Positions 10,413 through 21,690 of a stretch of DNA of 64,000 nucleotides are shown here, one piece after another. Within the stretch, counting starts at the first letter, position 1. Each line of letters opens with the position of its first letter. The notes beneath the pieces were generated by a model. The model did no database searches. It had not been told where the DNA came from and saw only the letters and a program-made list of their open reading frames with translations. A program made the position numbers and the translations under genes. The stretch is taken from the NCBI GenBank assembly GCA_003254925.1, contig QANZ01056060.1, forward strand, positions 23,659 through 87,658. Direction: 5' to 3'. The stretch comes from Chamaecrista fasciculata (Eukaryota > Streptophyta > Magnoliopsida > Fabales > Fabaceae).

Positions 10413-11831
10413 TCACACAACTGAAGACGACGATACATACTGCATAAACTCCATGTCGCTTTCGAGTCCGGCCATCGTCTCCGGCGCCAAAACCACCTCG
10501 AGATCCACACTTCCGTTGCCTTCTCTTCCCGGAAACGCTGAAATCTTGCCGTCGAACTTGTTCGCCTTGCCGCTCCTCACCGCCAACGGCCGTCCCCAGC
10601 CGAAATCGTTGTCGTACATCGGAAATCGCGGCGAGCTTCCCATCGTAATCGACGCGCCGTCGAAATTCCCCAACGGAAACAGCCTCGGCGATTTCTCCCA
10701 ATCCTCCACGCCACGGCGAACCTTGCCGTCGTCGTGCGCCACCACGTTCTTGTGAAGCAAATCGGCGCAATATCTCAGATCTGAAGACAGAATCTCGCCG
10801 GCTAAAGCCACCGTTGGAATGCTCTGAATCGCGTTCCCGAAGTAATACGAATCCATCTTTGGCTTCAATCGATGCCGGCAATTCACCGCCATACGAAACG
10901 TCGACGTTTTCGTCGATTCCAGTTTCCTCGCTCGTGTCACCGATCGCCATAGCTGAGCAGATAACGATTGAAACGACGAGATCTCGTCAGTTCTAACGGG
11001 ATTCATCTTTCCGTTAGAGTTAACGGTTTTCCAACTGTCGTTTACTTGCTTTCCCATCATTTCCGTGGAATCCGGAAAACGGTTACATCCGCCATTATTA
11101 CTGTTAGCTCTGAGCTTGAGCTTTTGAATGGATTGTCTACTGAAGTGGAAGATTCTCTCCCGGAGAGGCTGATCGGCGTCGAAGGTGATCGTCGGACCGC
11201 CGTCGGGGACTCGGAGCACGGCGGCGGAATTGAAAACGGTGTCGCGAGTGAAATCCGGCGATTTTGAAATCTTGTTGGTGCCTTTGTTGCAGATCTCGGC
11301 GAACGTGTTGAAGAAGTGCCAGAAGGAGGTACCGTCGACGACGGCGTGGTTCACGGTGCATCCGATGAACACGCCGTCGGCGAGCTCGGTGACCTGGACG
11401 GCGGCGAGGGGGTTGTGGTGACCGGAGTAGGAAATCGTGTTGTCGTAGGCGAAAAACTCCTTGAAGCAATTAGGAACATCGACGAGTTCGGTGGAAGAGT
11501 ATATGGCGTCGATTTTGAGGTGTTTGGCTTTTGCGTGGAGGAAATCGACGCCGGCGTCGTTGCAGAGGATATGAACATAGCCGTCGTCGTCGGTGATGAA
11601 ACGGCCGGCGAGGGGGGGAAAATGGGAGAGAGCTAGAGAGAGAGAGTTTTTGAGAAAGAGAATGAGGTCGTCGAAGGAGAAAGGAGGGAGAGGGAGTAAA
11701 ACGCCTTTCTGAATGTAGTGGCAAGAGAGCATAGGGAGGTCGGAAACAGAGAGTTTCAGGGTTTCAATGGAGGATTTCTGATCAGGGAAGATGGTGCATT
11801 TCGAGATTATGGTGGTGGAAGAAGAAGGCAT
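10413..11831 (-). CDS. BAHD (HXXXD-type) acyltransferase
   Basis: A single-exon gene of 472 residues, a normal BAHD length. BAHD enzymes are soluble, normally cytosolic, and transfer acyl groups from CoA thioesters to alcohols or amines in specialised metabolism. The catalytic HXXXD motif is HAVVDG at H162-D166 and the structural DFGWG motif is intact at 409-413. The N-terminal LKLSVSDLPMLSCHYIQKG and the SFWHFFN after the HXXXD motif resemble the uncharacterised Arabidopsis At3g50280/At2g39980 group, which is also related to EPS1 of salicylate metabolism. The substrate cannot be predicted. The start is the first ATG, with a TATA box about 90 bases upstream on the same strand. The GC-rich coding sequence produces several long shadow frames on both strands that are not genes. 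Confidence 0.93.
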   Translation of the reverse strand: MPSSSTTIISKCTIFPDQKSSIETLKLSVSDLPMLSCHYIQKGVLLPLPPFSFDDLILFLKNSLSLALSHFPPLAGRFITDDDGYVHILCNDAGVDFLHAKAKHLKIDAIYSSTELVDVPNCFKEFFAYDNTISYSGHHNPLAAVQVTELADGVFIGCTVNHAVVDGTSFWHFFNTFAEICNKGTNKISKSPDFTRDTVFNSAAVLRVPDGGPTITFDADQPLRERIFHFSRQSIQKLKLRANSNNGGCNRFPDSTEMMGKQVNDSWKTVNSNGKMNPVRTDEISSFQSLSAQLWRSVTRARKLESTKTSTFRMAVNCRHRLKPKMDSYYFGNAIQSIPTVALAGEILSSDLRYCADLLHKNVVAHDDGKVRRGVEDWEKSPRLFPLGNFDGASITMGSSPRFPMYDNDFGWGRPLAVRSGKANKFDGKISAFPGREGNGSVDLEVVLAPETMAGLESDMEFMQYVSSSSVV

Positions 11832-11921
11832 TTTCGCAGAGAAAAAGAAGGAATCAGAAAATTGAAGAAGGAATTGGAAGAAGAATACTTGGGTTTTGAA
11901 ACGAGGAGGAAGGAAGTGGGG

Positions 11922-11929
11922 TATTTATA
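11922..11929 (-). promoter_or_regulatory. TATA box of the BAHD gene
   Basis: TATAAATA on the minus strand, about 91-98 bases upstream of the ATG. This is a normal plant distance that leaves a leader of roughly 60 bases. Confidence 0.6.
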
Positions 11930-12429
11930 GAAAATAGAAATAGAAGAAGAGTATGTATTCATAAGCATAATGATGAATGACAGAATGAGGAAGTGTTCAT
12001 TTCACTTGGGAGAGGATGAAAGAAAGTTCATGGATGTTAATGTTATTACTTAACTTCTTCCCTGTTTGAGTCTTGCTTGACTGTACTGTACCATTTTTAT
12101 TTTATTTTGTTAATTAATTAATTACATTTTTAAATGGTTTATTAAATTAATTCACAATATTTATGGAGTGAGGGAGTGTGGTGGTGACGTGGCAGGAGGT
12201 TGCTGTAGAAGAGGACACCTGGAGAGTATTGTGGAAAGGTCATTTTTTCATTGGGGGAAAAATGGAGGTCATTTTTGGAGTTTGAGCTTTATTTTTATCA
12301 TAATATACAAAATTAACAAAAGAGTTAATTATTGTTTCGTGACTATGAAATATGGACAATTTATTTTGAGAGTGTGTCGCGTATCATATATATGTTTGCG
12401 CTCAACACCAATATGATATCGATACATCA

Positions 12430-13010
12430 CTATTTGGGCGTACGCCTAAATGGCCCTCGACCAGGCATCTTTTCCCTTGCAAACCTGGCAAGGCGCACTA
12501 GAGCCAATCGCGTGCCCCTCTGCACACTTAGGGGCGGTCGTGATCCATCCAGGGTCGTGGCGTGCGTCGTCGGATTAAACACGCAGTCACCCACGACTGT
12601 CTTGCTCCGCAATCCTCGCTGGTGGAGATCGTGGGCCACAGACTCAGTCATACCCACGTTCTCCAGTCATATGACGCCCGCCCAGTAACGCAACACGCAA
12701 TCACTCACGATTGCCTTGTCCCGCAAATCTCGGTCTCCACCACTTTCGCTGGTGGAGATCGTGCCTGACTACGTGGTGCGCTCCGCGCGCTGGCCACCAC
12801 TCTCACCCTGCTCTATAAATAGAGCTCAACCCAGCAGACAAAGGTTAGCGACTTCTCACTCTCAGAATTCTCTTGCTCTCACATCTCTCATATTCTAACT
12901 TGAGCGTCAGAGTATTCTTCGCAGGGCCCCCCTGTGAAGTTCTTGTAGGTACTTGGACGATCAACTTGCTCTTGCAGCCCTCACTTGTTGAACTAGGTAA
13001 GCCTGCCCTT
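12430..13010 (+). mobile_element. GC-rich LTR-like block with core promoter
   Basis: A GC-rich island in AT-rich DNA. It has CTATAAATAG at 12813-12822, then about 75 bases later TTCTAACTTGAGCGTCAGAG and TTCGCAGGGCCCCCCTGTG. The same arrangement is seen on the minus strand at 540-706. A duplicated phrase 'CTGGTGGAGATCGTG' occurs at about 12620 and 12750. The layout suggests U3, R and U5 of a plant LTR, either solo or truncated. Ends and family are not resolved. Confidence 0.45.
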
Positions 13011-13019
13011 TTCTAGTTT

Positions 13020-14400
13020 ATTAAGACGCATATTTATAAATTTCAGAACATAAAATAAATTTTTTGTAGTTTTAACATGACAAAGAATAGATAATAATGA
13101 CACATATGTCATATATTACATATAAATATTGTAATTTTTAAAATTTTCATCAAAGTTTATGAATTTTTAATTATTTATATATATAAATATATAACGTGTC
13201 ATGTTGTATAATTTTAAAATTTTAACATGTTAATGCGTCCATGTTAGTGTTCTGAGTGTGTCCATACTTTATAGTTTCATGATATATATATATACATGAA
13301 ATTGGATCATCTGCCTTCTTCCTATAGTGCCCCTATAGTACATCATTTAAACTATTAGATTAATTTAAGCTCTTTCATCATGCCACACCATGTCTTATCT
13401 TTTTCTTAAAATAAGTTGATTTTAATATTTTTTTAAACTTAAACTATTTAGATTTAAAAAAATTAATATTTTTTGTACAATTAAAAAGTAATATTTATTT
13501 ATAAAATATCTAAAATATTTAATTATTTTTAATTATGTTTTTATTTTAAGGTAAACATTGTTTTTAAAATATTTAAATTAAACTTATGACAAATAATTAA
13601 AAAAAATATTTTATAAATAAATATTTTTTTAACTATGTAAATAAAAATATTATCTTNTCTTTTAACTTTATTTTATATATATGAAAGTTTTATTGAATTA
13701 TATAGGAAGTGGTGAAAGATTTGATGAATATTTTACTCAAACACAGAATCTCATCATTCAACCATGATTTTCATGCGAAACTAATTGCAAGACTGTGCTC
13801 AAACTTCTCTCTTGACCAGCTTGTGCTTGAGAATTGAGATCATAGGTTCAAAAATAATGGCGCTCCCTTGAGATTGTGTTTGGAATTGCATCTCAACCAT
13901 CCATTTCATCATTCTCTAACTTGTGTCATATGATCTTTCCCCCTAAAAATATATCATAGTGAAACTTGAGAATACTTTTCCCTTTTCTCTTCCTATTCTT
14001 CTTCAATTATAAGTGATCTAAGATAATTGGTGATATACATGGGCTGGTCACCTTTTTCTCATAATTGATTGCCAGTTCGCTTAATTATTTTAAGTTGGGA
14101 CGAGTGATATATTTAGACGGGTGTTCTTACTCATGAGCAATTACCAACTTGCTTAATCAATCTCCAATAGTTCACTTCTCTTGTTTCGTGTACACATCTC
14201 GATATTTCACAGATATTTTAGATGCACGCTCTTGTTCTGTTGACCAATTTTTTTTTTAAATCTCTCTATATAAATATCATCTTTAACCTTAATTAGGTTA
14301 GATACAGTTTTCTTACGCTCTTTGTTATTATTTTCTCAAACGTTTTCCCTAACTTGGGCGTTGAAGTAACTTCACAAGATATGTGATCTAGGAATAAAAG
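13020..14400. other. AT-rich intergenic DNA
   Basis: Long runs of A/T, one N at about 13657, and no convincing frame or transposon end. Confidence 0.5.
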
Positions 14401-16717
14401 AAAGAGAGAGAAAGTAGAGAGAGAAAGTCTCTCCCCAACTCGTCGCTTTAGCGATTGAGTTTTCATTCTCAACCCTAGCTAGGGTTTATACGCAACAGTC
14501 CCCGTGCCGTTTCTTTTTGCCTACCTGATTCGTCTCATTACACTGGTGGATCTATTGCAGCTGTTTCCGAGATCTGCAGGTGGTAGATTATTAATTGCAG
14601 AGAAATTTTTTTCGGCCTCGTTTTATTGGTGGAATATCGACAGATTCGGCGCATTTAATGTCTCGACCCATTTAGGGATTTCGTGAGCAATATCTCTCCT
14701 TTTTGCCTGTTGCTTTTTTCGACTGCCTTCGCACGTTTTTGCCTCTCTCTGTTTTACGTTTTCGGATTTCGTTTGCTTGTGCTGTGTTTATTGCTATTAA
14801 ATGGCTGCGTCATTTAAGATTTTCTGTGATTAAATTTATTACACTTTTTGCATCCCTCTTCTCTCACGCTAATCATTCCCTATTCACTGCGTTTTGCTCG
14901 TCGTTTCTTCATAATACTTTCACTTAACGTACGCTCCTATTCATTGTGCCGCTTTTCCGTTTGTATCCTATTGGTCGAAGCCTTCTCGATATCGCTCATA
15001 TCCTCTGCCTTATCCGTTCTTCCATCATTTCCCCTAAGTTAGGAGTTTCATAGCTCGCTGCTCACTCTTCCCCTTCTGCCTCAAGCCAATCAGTTTTGCA
15101 GAAAACCCATCATCTCCTACCAAACCCTCTGTTATACCAGGCCACCCTATTCTTCTATCTGCATCATTTCTTTTCTCCATTTCGGCCTGTTATCCCTCCG
15201 TCCCTTATAATGGCCTCTCACACTTCTTGTTCATCAAGCAAAAATATTTACCTTCCCCCTTTCAAGAGAAAAAAATCAGCTATGGACAACCCAAGAGAGT
15301 TCCACTGGCTTGAAGCTAGTGATTCCGAAAATGAGACAGACATAGACGTTCTTCAAGACAGAGAGGATACATCCCATCCCCGATCACCACCTCGCCAAAG
15401 GATAGCTCGCGGACCAGTGGTAACAGTTGAACCCCAACGTGCTCATGACTATCGGCGGTTTTGGAGGAGGTGCCTTATTGGCACGCTCATTGACACCCGA
15501 GAATTCTCCATTCGCAGAGTTCAAGCCCTTGTGGAAAGCTACTGGAGATTAAGAGGCCACGTCCGCATTGTTGGTGGATATAAGCAAAGCTTTGTGTTCT
15601 ATTTCACAGAAGTAGATGATATGAATTATGTACAAAGACAGGGACCATGGTCCATGCAGGGGGGCTTAATCTTCTTTGCACCGTGGGAACCAAATCTTGT
15701 GCTCACTGAGTACATGTTACACGAGATTCCTGTGTGGGTCCAGCTTTGGGGTTTACCTCTTGAATTCCAGCTGCCTGTAGTTGCTCGAGCCCTTGGTTCA
15801 ATTATGGGTGTGGTGCTGGATGTGGATTGGGAGCCGGTGATGCCCAGGAATCTCAGGTTCATGAGAATCAGAGTCAGAATTCCTATACACTCACCACTGC
15901 TCATGGGATTCCTTCTAAATACTGACAACCAGCAGATGTGGATCCAATGTCGGTACGAACGTGCGTATCGAATATGTACCGGCTGTGGGAGGCTCGGACA
16001 TACTCACCCAGCGTGTGACTGGCAAGAGCCCAGGATTGTTGCCAACCTACAGCAACAAATGCATAGCATTAATAACACCTTTGGTTTGGAAATTGGATTT
16101 GTGGTTTCTAGACTGCATTTTGTGAACCAAGCTCGAAGATACATGAACCACCCCGACCGCCGTACGACGAGGATTAATTTCTTTGTTCGGGATGGTATAG
16201 AGTGCTACCGGCCGCTCCAACATCCTCCGATACAGTTTGAGTACGACCCCCGAAGCTTCTTCAATGAAAATGGGATGTATGCTAACCATAACGAAACCAT
16301 ATCGGACCCAGAAGTGATCAGAGCGGAAATTGAACATCTCAACCCTTTATTTCCTCTAGACATTCCTGAGGAAGATCCAGTGGAAATGGAGGAAGATGAT
16401 TCTGATATGAGTTTGGGTTTTGAGCAAATCCCAGAAGATCCAAATGTACCTTTTGATGTGGTACAGGAACAGAATGCTAATATTGACGGCGTTGGCGACG
16501 ACGTAGAAGGAGAAACCATGAACCAAGGAACCAACTCGGCATCTTCGGAGGGTATGGAAGAAAGCATCAATGATCGTGATAATAGGATACTTATTGAAGC
16601 CGAGGAAATGGATATGATGGAGAGAGATCCATATCAGCTCCCGATGGCTCTTATGCAGTATCGGTCATACCCGGAATTTATATTTCCATTGCCGCTATTT
16701 CCGCTTGATGCTGAGGG
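14400..16717 (+). mobile_element. L1-type LINE: 5' leader and ORF1, 3' part missing
   Basis: An ORF1-like frame is preceded by an approximately 800-base leader without coding potential that starts near a GA-rich tract and AACCCTAGCTAGGG. No ORF2 (endonuclease or reverse transcriptase) follows, because an LTR-like sequence begins at 16718 inside the frame. A host gene derived from such an ORF1 cannot be excluded. No target duplication was found. The left limit is approximate. Confidence 0.55.
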
Positions 16718-16760
16718 TGTTGGGAATCGTAGGCGCCAAGGGCAGCGGAAGCAAAAATAA
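15210..16760 (+). CDS. DUF4283 and zinc-knuckle protein (LINE ORF1-like), C-terminus replaced
   Basis: About 516 residues from the ATG at 15210; the open frame extends 38 codons further upstream, but that part is unlike the family. A DUF4283-type domain spans roughly residues 80-190 (around GTLIDTREFS and PVWVQLWGLP). A CX2CX4HX4C knuckle, CTGCGRLGHTHPAC, starts at about residue 256. A long acidic region follows. This is the layout of the nucleic-acid-binding ORF1 protein of plant L1 LINEs. The last 14 or so codons come from the LTR-like sequence that starts at 16718, so the natural C-terminus is missing. The frame is otherwise uninterrupted for more than 500 codons, which suggests a recent insertion or selection. 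Confidence 0.7.
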   Translation: MASHTSCSSSKNIYLPPFKRKKSAMDNPREFHWLEASDSENETDIDVLQDREDTSHPRSPPRQRIARGPVVTVEPQRAHDYRRFWRRCLIGTLIDTREFSIRRVQALVESYWRLRGHVRIVGGYKQSFVFYFTEVDDMNYVQRQGPWSMQGGLIFFAPWEPNLVLTEYMLHEIPVWVQLWGLPLEFQLPVVARALGSIMGVVLDVDWEPVMPRNLRFMRIRVRIPIHSPLLMGFLLNTDNQQMWIQCRYERAYRICTGCGRLGHTHPACDWQEPRIVANLQQQMHSINNTFGLEIGFVVSRLHFVNQARRYMNHPDRRTTRINFFVRDGIECYRPLQHPPIQFEYDPRSFFNENGMYANHNETISDPEVIRAEIEHLNPLFPLDIPEEDPVEMEEDDSDMSLGFEQIPEDPNVPFDVVQEQNANIDGVGDDVEGETMNQGTNSASSEGMEESINDRDNRILIEAEEMDMMERDPYQLPMALMQYRSYPEFIFPLPLFPLDAEGVGNRRRQGQRKQK

Positions 16761-17097
16761 AATTTATAAATAACGCCTAGGTCCTAAGATTCCCGAACGG
16801 ATCCGCTAGTAGAATTTAAAACTTTGGTTAGTGTTATACCTCAGAGTTTCAAACGCAGGTTGTACGGGGCGAGTTCCACGGATCCACTCCCAGAGTTCTC
16901 CCTCTGCCAGTAATCCACACGAACAGTTTCTTTGATCACCGAGGTGCTAGCCTCCAAATTCCTTTCTCAAAGGAATTACTGGGACCAATCTACAGACCTC
17001 TGAATATCAAGAACTCCTTCTTGATGATTCAGACTTTTGGAGGTGGCGCTAGAAGAATCCCCCCACAAGAACTCCTTCTTGCCTATTCTTCTCTCAA
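16718..17097 (-). mobile_element. LTR fragment, probably Ty1/copia, minus orientation
   Basis: Begins TGTTGGGAAT and shares GCAGCGGAAGCAAAAATAAA and the following 300 bases, with divergence, with the sequence starting at 62542. Its right part (16985-17095) matches 35090-35195 in inverse. Read on the minus strand it would end in TTCCCAACA, like many copia LTRs. There is no primer-binding site beside it, and it stops at an N near 17099. Confidence 0.55.
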
Positions 17098-17099
17098 AN

Positions 17100-17937
17100 T
17101 AATAAAATTTATAATTTTAATAATTTTAGAATTTTAAAGAATATTTTCTTGTAGTTTATGACATGTATGTATACATTACTTGTATATATTTTATCCTTAG
17201 ATTATACAGGCCCTATTGAGTTGATATTCATGGATTTTCATTAATATATATGATATCGTTTCTCAATTTATTAAGGTCTATTGATCCTGTAAACACTTAG
17301 ATGTGATTGGATCCCCAAGTGAGCCTCCCTACTGCATGTTTAGAAATTAGAAAGGGAAAGGAGAGAAAAAAGTTATATGGAAAAAGAGAGAAAGATAATA
17401 CTTCTTCTAAACTTCAGGCCAAAAATGAAAATACTTCTTCTAAAATACTCTAATTTAGATTATTTACAATTTATAAAAAGAGAAAAGAAATTGATTTATA
17501 ATTATCTGATCTCTCCTGACTCAATTTCTAATTTTTTCGATACAGGGAAAAGATATTAAATTTCTCTTGTTCTCTCCCCTTTTTGTCTTTATTTCACAGT
17601 ATAAACATACCCTTTAACTTTTATTGAATTTTTAGTTGGCCAAAAAAAAAAACTTTTATTGATTTTTTAGCTATTTGCATCTCCCTATGATTATCTTATA
17701 ATAGTCAAAGAGATTTAACATATATCTCGATATCCATTTACATGGATCTCTTGGGATATCCTTTGATTTTTATTCTATTACAAAAGAAGAAGGGAAGGAA
17801 AAAAGAGACCAGTGAGATCTCTTTAATTTTTCTTATTTGAAAAATAAAACATTAGAAGAAGAAATAATGTATGATTAATTTTTAATCTTCCTATTCTCTC
17901 CTTTATACCTTCATAAATTATAGCTCAAAGTGTAAAT
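17100..17937. other. AT-rich DNA, no gene seen
   Basis: Low-complexity A/T-rich sequence. The 60-codon frame at 17377 has no recognisable features. Confidence 0.5.
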
Positions 17938-18315
17938 TTGGTGTCGTATATTTTGTTCAATTCCCAATTTGGTCTTATATCCTTTATTGTTTCACTTTTA
18001 GTTTAATATTTTTGGGTCAATTTTTAATTTGGTCTCATAACTTTTTTTGTTACATATTTTGTCTCATATTTATGGGTCAATTGCAGAATTGGTTCTATAT
18101 CTTTAGGTCAGGTGCAAAAGTGATTTCATATCTTTACAAAATGATCAATTAATGCTTGATCCTTTTGCAAAGATATAAGATCGATTCTGTAACTTGATCA
18201 AAAGATATGGAACCAAATTGAGACCCTTTGTAAAGATATGAGACCGAAAGTACAAATATACATGACCAAATTAAAAACTCAACAAAAGATATAAAATCAA
18301 ATTTATACTTTCACC
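17938..18315. repeat. Fold-back MITE, family shared with 21340-21690
   Basis: The left arm (AGTGTAAATTTGGTGTC then repeated 'TTTGGTCTCATA' phrases) is mirrored on the right by 'TATGAGACCGAAAGT' and ATCAAATTTATACTTTCACC. The two arms form a long imperfect hairpin. The element at 21340-21690 has the same ends and phrases. No target duplication identified. Confidence 0.6.
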
Positions 18316-18787
18316 TAAATCCTAAATACCCTAAATTATGATATAATGGAGGATCTAAACAAGAACCTCTTTCTCCCTCCCGATTCCTTTCCCGATCCGA
18401 TCTCAATCCTTCCCTTTTCTTCCTAATTTTCTCAAACAAACTCAAAAGTAAAGAGTTTATTTTTCTTTAATAATAAAAAATTTAAGTGAGAGTATGACGC
18501 CTACTCCAAAATTAGAACAGGCATTCGGGAGAAAAAATGTGTACAAAGTAAAATATATATATATATCTTATATTATATGGCTCCACCCCTTTCTGGTCGT
18601 CCATGTTTAAAACTATAGTCTATAAATTAAAAATAAGAGAAAATTCACTATTTGGTCTCTCTTTCTTTACTAAGTTAACAATTTAGTCCCTTATTTATTT
18701 TACATACATATTTGCGTGCCCGTTAGNCAATATAAAAATTTAATATAATCTTTAACTTTAAATCAATTCAAACGTTACATGCATATT

Positions 18788-18819
18788 GGCGTGCCCTAAC
18801 GGGCACGCCAACCCCCTAG
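18788..18819 (+). mobile_element. Helitron 3' terminus (hairpin plus CTAG)
   Basis: A perfect 9-bp GC-rich stem GGCGTGCCC / GGGCACGCC with the loop TAAC is followed by AACCCC and CTAG, and then a T. A hairpin about 10 bases before CTAG, next to a T, is the diagnostic 3' end of plant Helitrons. The body should lie to the left; the 5' TC end was not located. Confidence 0.65.
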
Positions 18820-18820
18820 T

Positions 18821-19186
18821 ATATATATATATATGTCCGTAGGCAGCTAGCTAATATGGTGTAGGATTTTGAGGACACGGGGGCATGTTGAGTGTTGACA
18901 CCTGTGTTGTAAAGCAACATCACACGAAACGATTATCATAATAACTTACTAACATACACGACAGGTCGTTTTGTTTTGATGTTAAAAAATATCTTAGGAG
19001 TGGAGAAAGTTTAATGTAACATATATGTTAAAATGGGGAACAAGAATATCTAGGAATTCTGAGCAGCATCTTCTTCTTCATTATTTCGGCTTTTGCCAGT
19101 ATTTTTGTTTGTTTTTTCCTCTTTCTTCCTAATAACGTAACTAATAACCCACGTACTACGTACTCTGCAATCTCATCATCTCCATC

Positions 19187-19222
<36 letters not shown>

Positions 19223-20659
19223 TCACTACTCAGCAATTGTCTCCAAAACAAACAACTCCATGACTAAGCAGAAATCCTCTGAATCACGTACAAATTATAT
19301 TGAATCTTGTTTCCTTAACATGGTTCATTGAATTCTTTATTATTCAATCATTTTGAAATGTTTATCATGATAAAAAATTAATTATAAATTATCTTTTTTT
19401 ATCTCTAATATTTGTGTTGTTAATTTTATTTTTAATATTTTATATTTTGATCAATTTTATTTTTCGACTAATTTATTTTAAAAAGTTAACGATACATTTT
19501 ATTGTATATATATTTAAGTATCTGTTAGAATTTGAGTTTTTTTTTTTATCATTTTTATATTATATGGCATTAGCTATGTAGAATATATCATTTTTATATA
19601 TATTTAAGTATCTGTTAGAATCTATCATTAATATTTGACTAAAATAAGAGCAAAGAATTGATAAGATTGATTGATCAAAATATAAAATTTTGGAGACAAA
19701 ATTGACAGAAAAAAATATTGATGACGAAATTAAAATTTGATGTAAAGTTTGGTGACGAAAATGATATTTTGCATGCCTTCTTACTATAATTCACAAGATT
19801 TTCCTTAATCATGTTTTTTATTATTTAAGTACAAATAGATTTATCTTGATAAAATCATAAACTCTTAAAAGTGTAAGATTTAAATCAAGATCTAGTTACC
19901 TATTATAGAAAATGAAGTACTTATCATTTTTATTAATTACAAAATATCTTTATAGAGAAGATCTCTAAAACTCTCATATTCCAACAAAAATATTTTTTTA
20001 TATCAATATTGAAGCACAAAACTTTATTTTTGAAAATTAAAATACTTATCACTTTAACTAACCATTTAATGTTACAATTTTTACTATCATATTAACAATA
20101 AAATCACAAAATTATATTATATGGAAAAAATATAAAAAATTAATTGAAACGAAATTTATATATAGCATATATTGTCGAGAAAATGTATTTTTTTTAATAT
20201 ATATATATATATAACATTTTTCTATATTATTAATAATAGCTGGGACCATCACGGACCCACAGAAACAAATCAAAAAGACATGTGAAAAAGAATTGTATTT
20301 TAGCATAAACTCCAAAAGTAGACTAGTGGATTCATGAGGTCAAATTTGATGCTTCTTGTTAATTCCTAATTAAAGGCTAAAGTTGATATCATAGGCACTA
20401 TTGAATGTATTGGCCCTATTTAAGTTGAAAGTAACTTATGAACGTACCACGAACCCACCATGACTTTTTGACCCAATTAATGCGTACACAAATACTCTGA
20501 ATACCAACATTTAAAATGTGAAACAAATTAACCTTGGTGCTTAAGTTAATTAATATTAAAAGAAATTCTAAGATGTAAGGTGGAGTATACATAAAATTGT
20601 AAGGTGGCAAAATTTTTTTTAAAAGTAATTTAATGCTAAAAAGTTATATAAAAAAAGGG
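18821..20659. other. AT-rich DNA with a (TA)n tract
   Basis: A (TA)n run lies at about 19190-19219 and another at about 20195-20212. No gene or transposon end was recognised. Confidence 0.5.
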
Positions 20660-20850
20660 TAAACCTTCACTTTAAAAATAGAATTTCTATTTTGAAAATG
20701 TAAATTTACCTCATAATTTTAAAGAAGCAATAATACACCTCAGAATTTTCATGCAAAGAGACAAAGAGTTATTATTTCTTTAAAATTTTGAGATAAATTT
20801 GTATTTTCAAAATAGAAATTTCATTTTTAGAGTGAAATTTTTAAAAAAAT
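20660..20850. repeat. Short palindromic MITE
   Basis: The arm around AAAATAGAATTTCTATTTTG on the left pairs with CAAAATAGAAATTTCATTTT on the right, and 'TTTAAAGAAGCAATAA' pairs with 'TTATTTCTTTAAA'. Only about 45 bases at the centre are unpaired. No target duplication was identified. Confidence 0.6.
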
Positions 20851-21339
20851 TGTAAGATAAAGTTTCTTTAACCAATCATGACTGTGTATGGAACTACATC
20901 ACTAATTACATGCGCACCCCACCTTGTATCATAGACTCAATCTAATATTAATTTCACCTTTTTTTTTTTCTAAGAATCAAAGAGTATCCATCAATCAACA
21001 ATTAGAGGTTAATCCTCTTGAGATATAAAAATGATCGAAATAGACTTTGCATTTATGGTTTGATAAATTTCTAATTAAACAAAGATAAATTACAAAAAAT
21101 GATCCTTATGGTTTAGCCAATTTACGCGATAACATCATGTGGGGCAAAAAATTATAAATGAAAGCTTGCGGTTTGCATAGTTAACATGTGGGGTCTTGTT
21201 AAGATGAGATGAGATGCTGAAATATTAGGTACCAACAAAGTTCCAGTCATCATTTTTTTGACAAGATGAGATGCTGTGAATGTGATTATTCACATCACCA
21301 TATATTTATCTTAATCATCTTTTCCTAAGGGCAATAGTA

Positions 21340-21690
21340 TAAATTTGGTCTCATATTTTTTTTGCTCAGTTCTCAATTTTGGTCCCCTATATTTTTTGTT
21401 ATATTTTTAGTCTCATATTTTTGTGTCAGGTTCCAATTTGGTCTCATATTTTTTCTATTGCAGATTCGGTTTCATATTTTTGAGTTAGGTGAAACTAACG
21501 TACGATGGAACATTTTGTAAAGATATAAGACCAATTTTTCAACTTAACCAAAAGATATGAGAAAAAAAATGATGAGACAAATTAGGACCTTTTGCAAAGT
21601 ATGAGACAAAAAATACAATAAAAAAGATACAATACCAAATTAAAAACGGAGAAAAAAAATGTGAAACCAAATTTACACTTCCAGCTTTGC
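21340..21690. repeat. Fold-back MITE, second copy of the 17938-18315 family
   Basis: The ends TATAAATTTGGTCTCATATT and the inverse AACCAAATTTACACTT enclose repeated 'TTTGGTCTCATATTTTT' phrases on the left and 'AGTATGAGACAAAAAATAC' phrases on the right. These phrases face each other in an imperfect hairpin. Confidence 0.6.

Noticed and set aside
10360..11636. Long open frames overlapping the BAHD gene in other frames (for example 196 codons at 10360-10950 minus, 106 codons at 11316-11636 plus)
   Set aside because: They are shadows caused by the GC-rich codon use of the BAHD gene. They have no domains or family resemblance.
12332..12898. Frames of 60-118 codons in the GC-rich block
   Set aside because: The block has an LTR-like promoter architecture and the translations are Arg/Pro/Ser-rich without domain resemblance.
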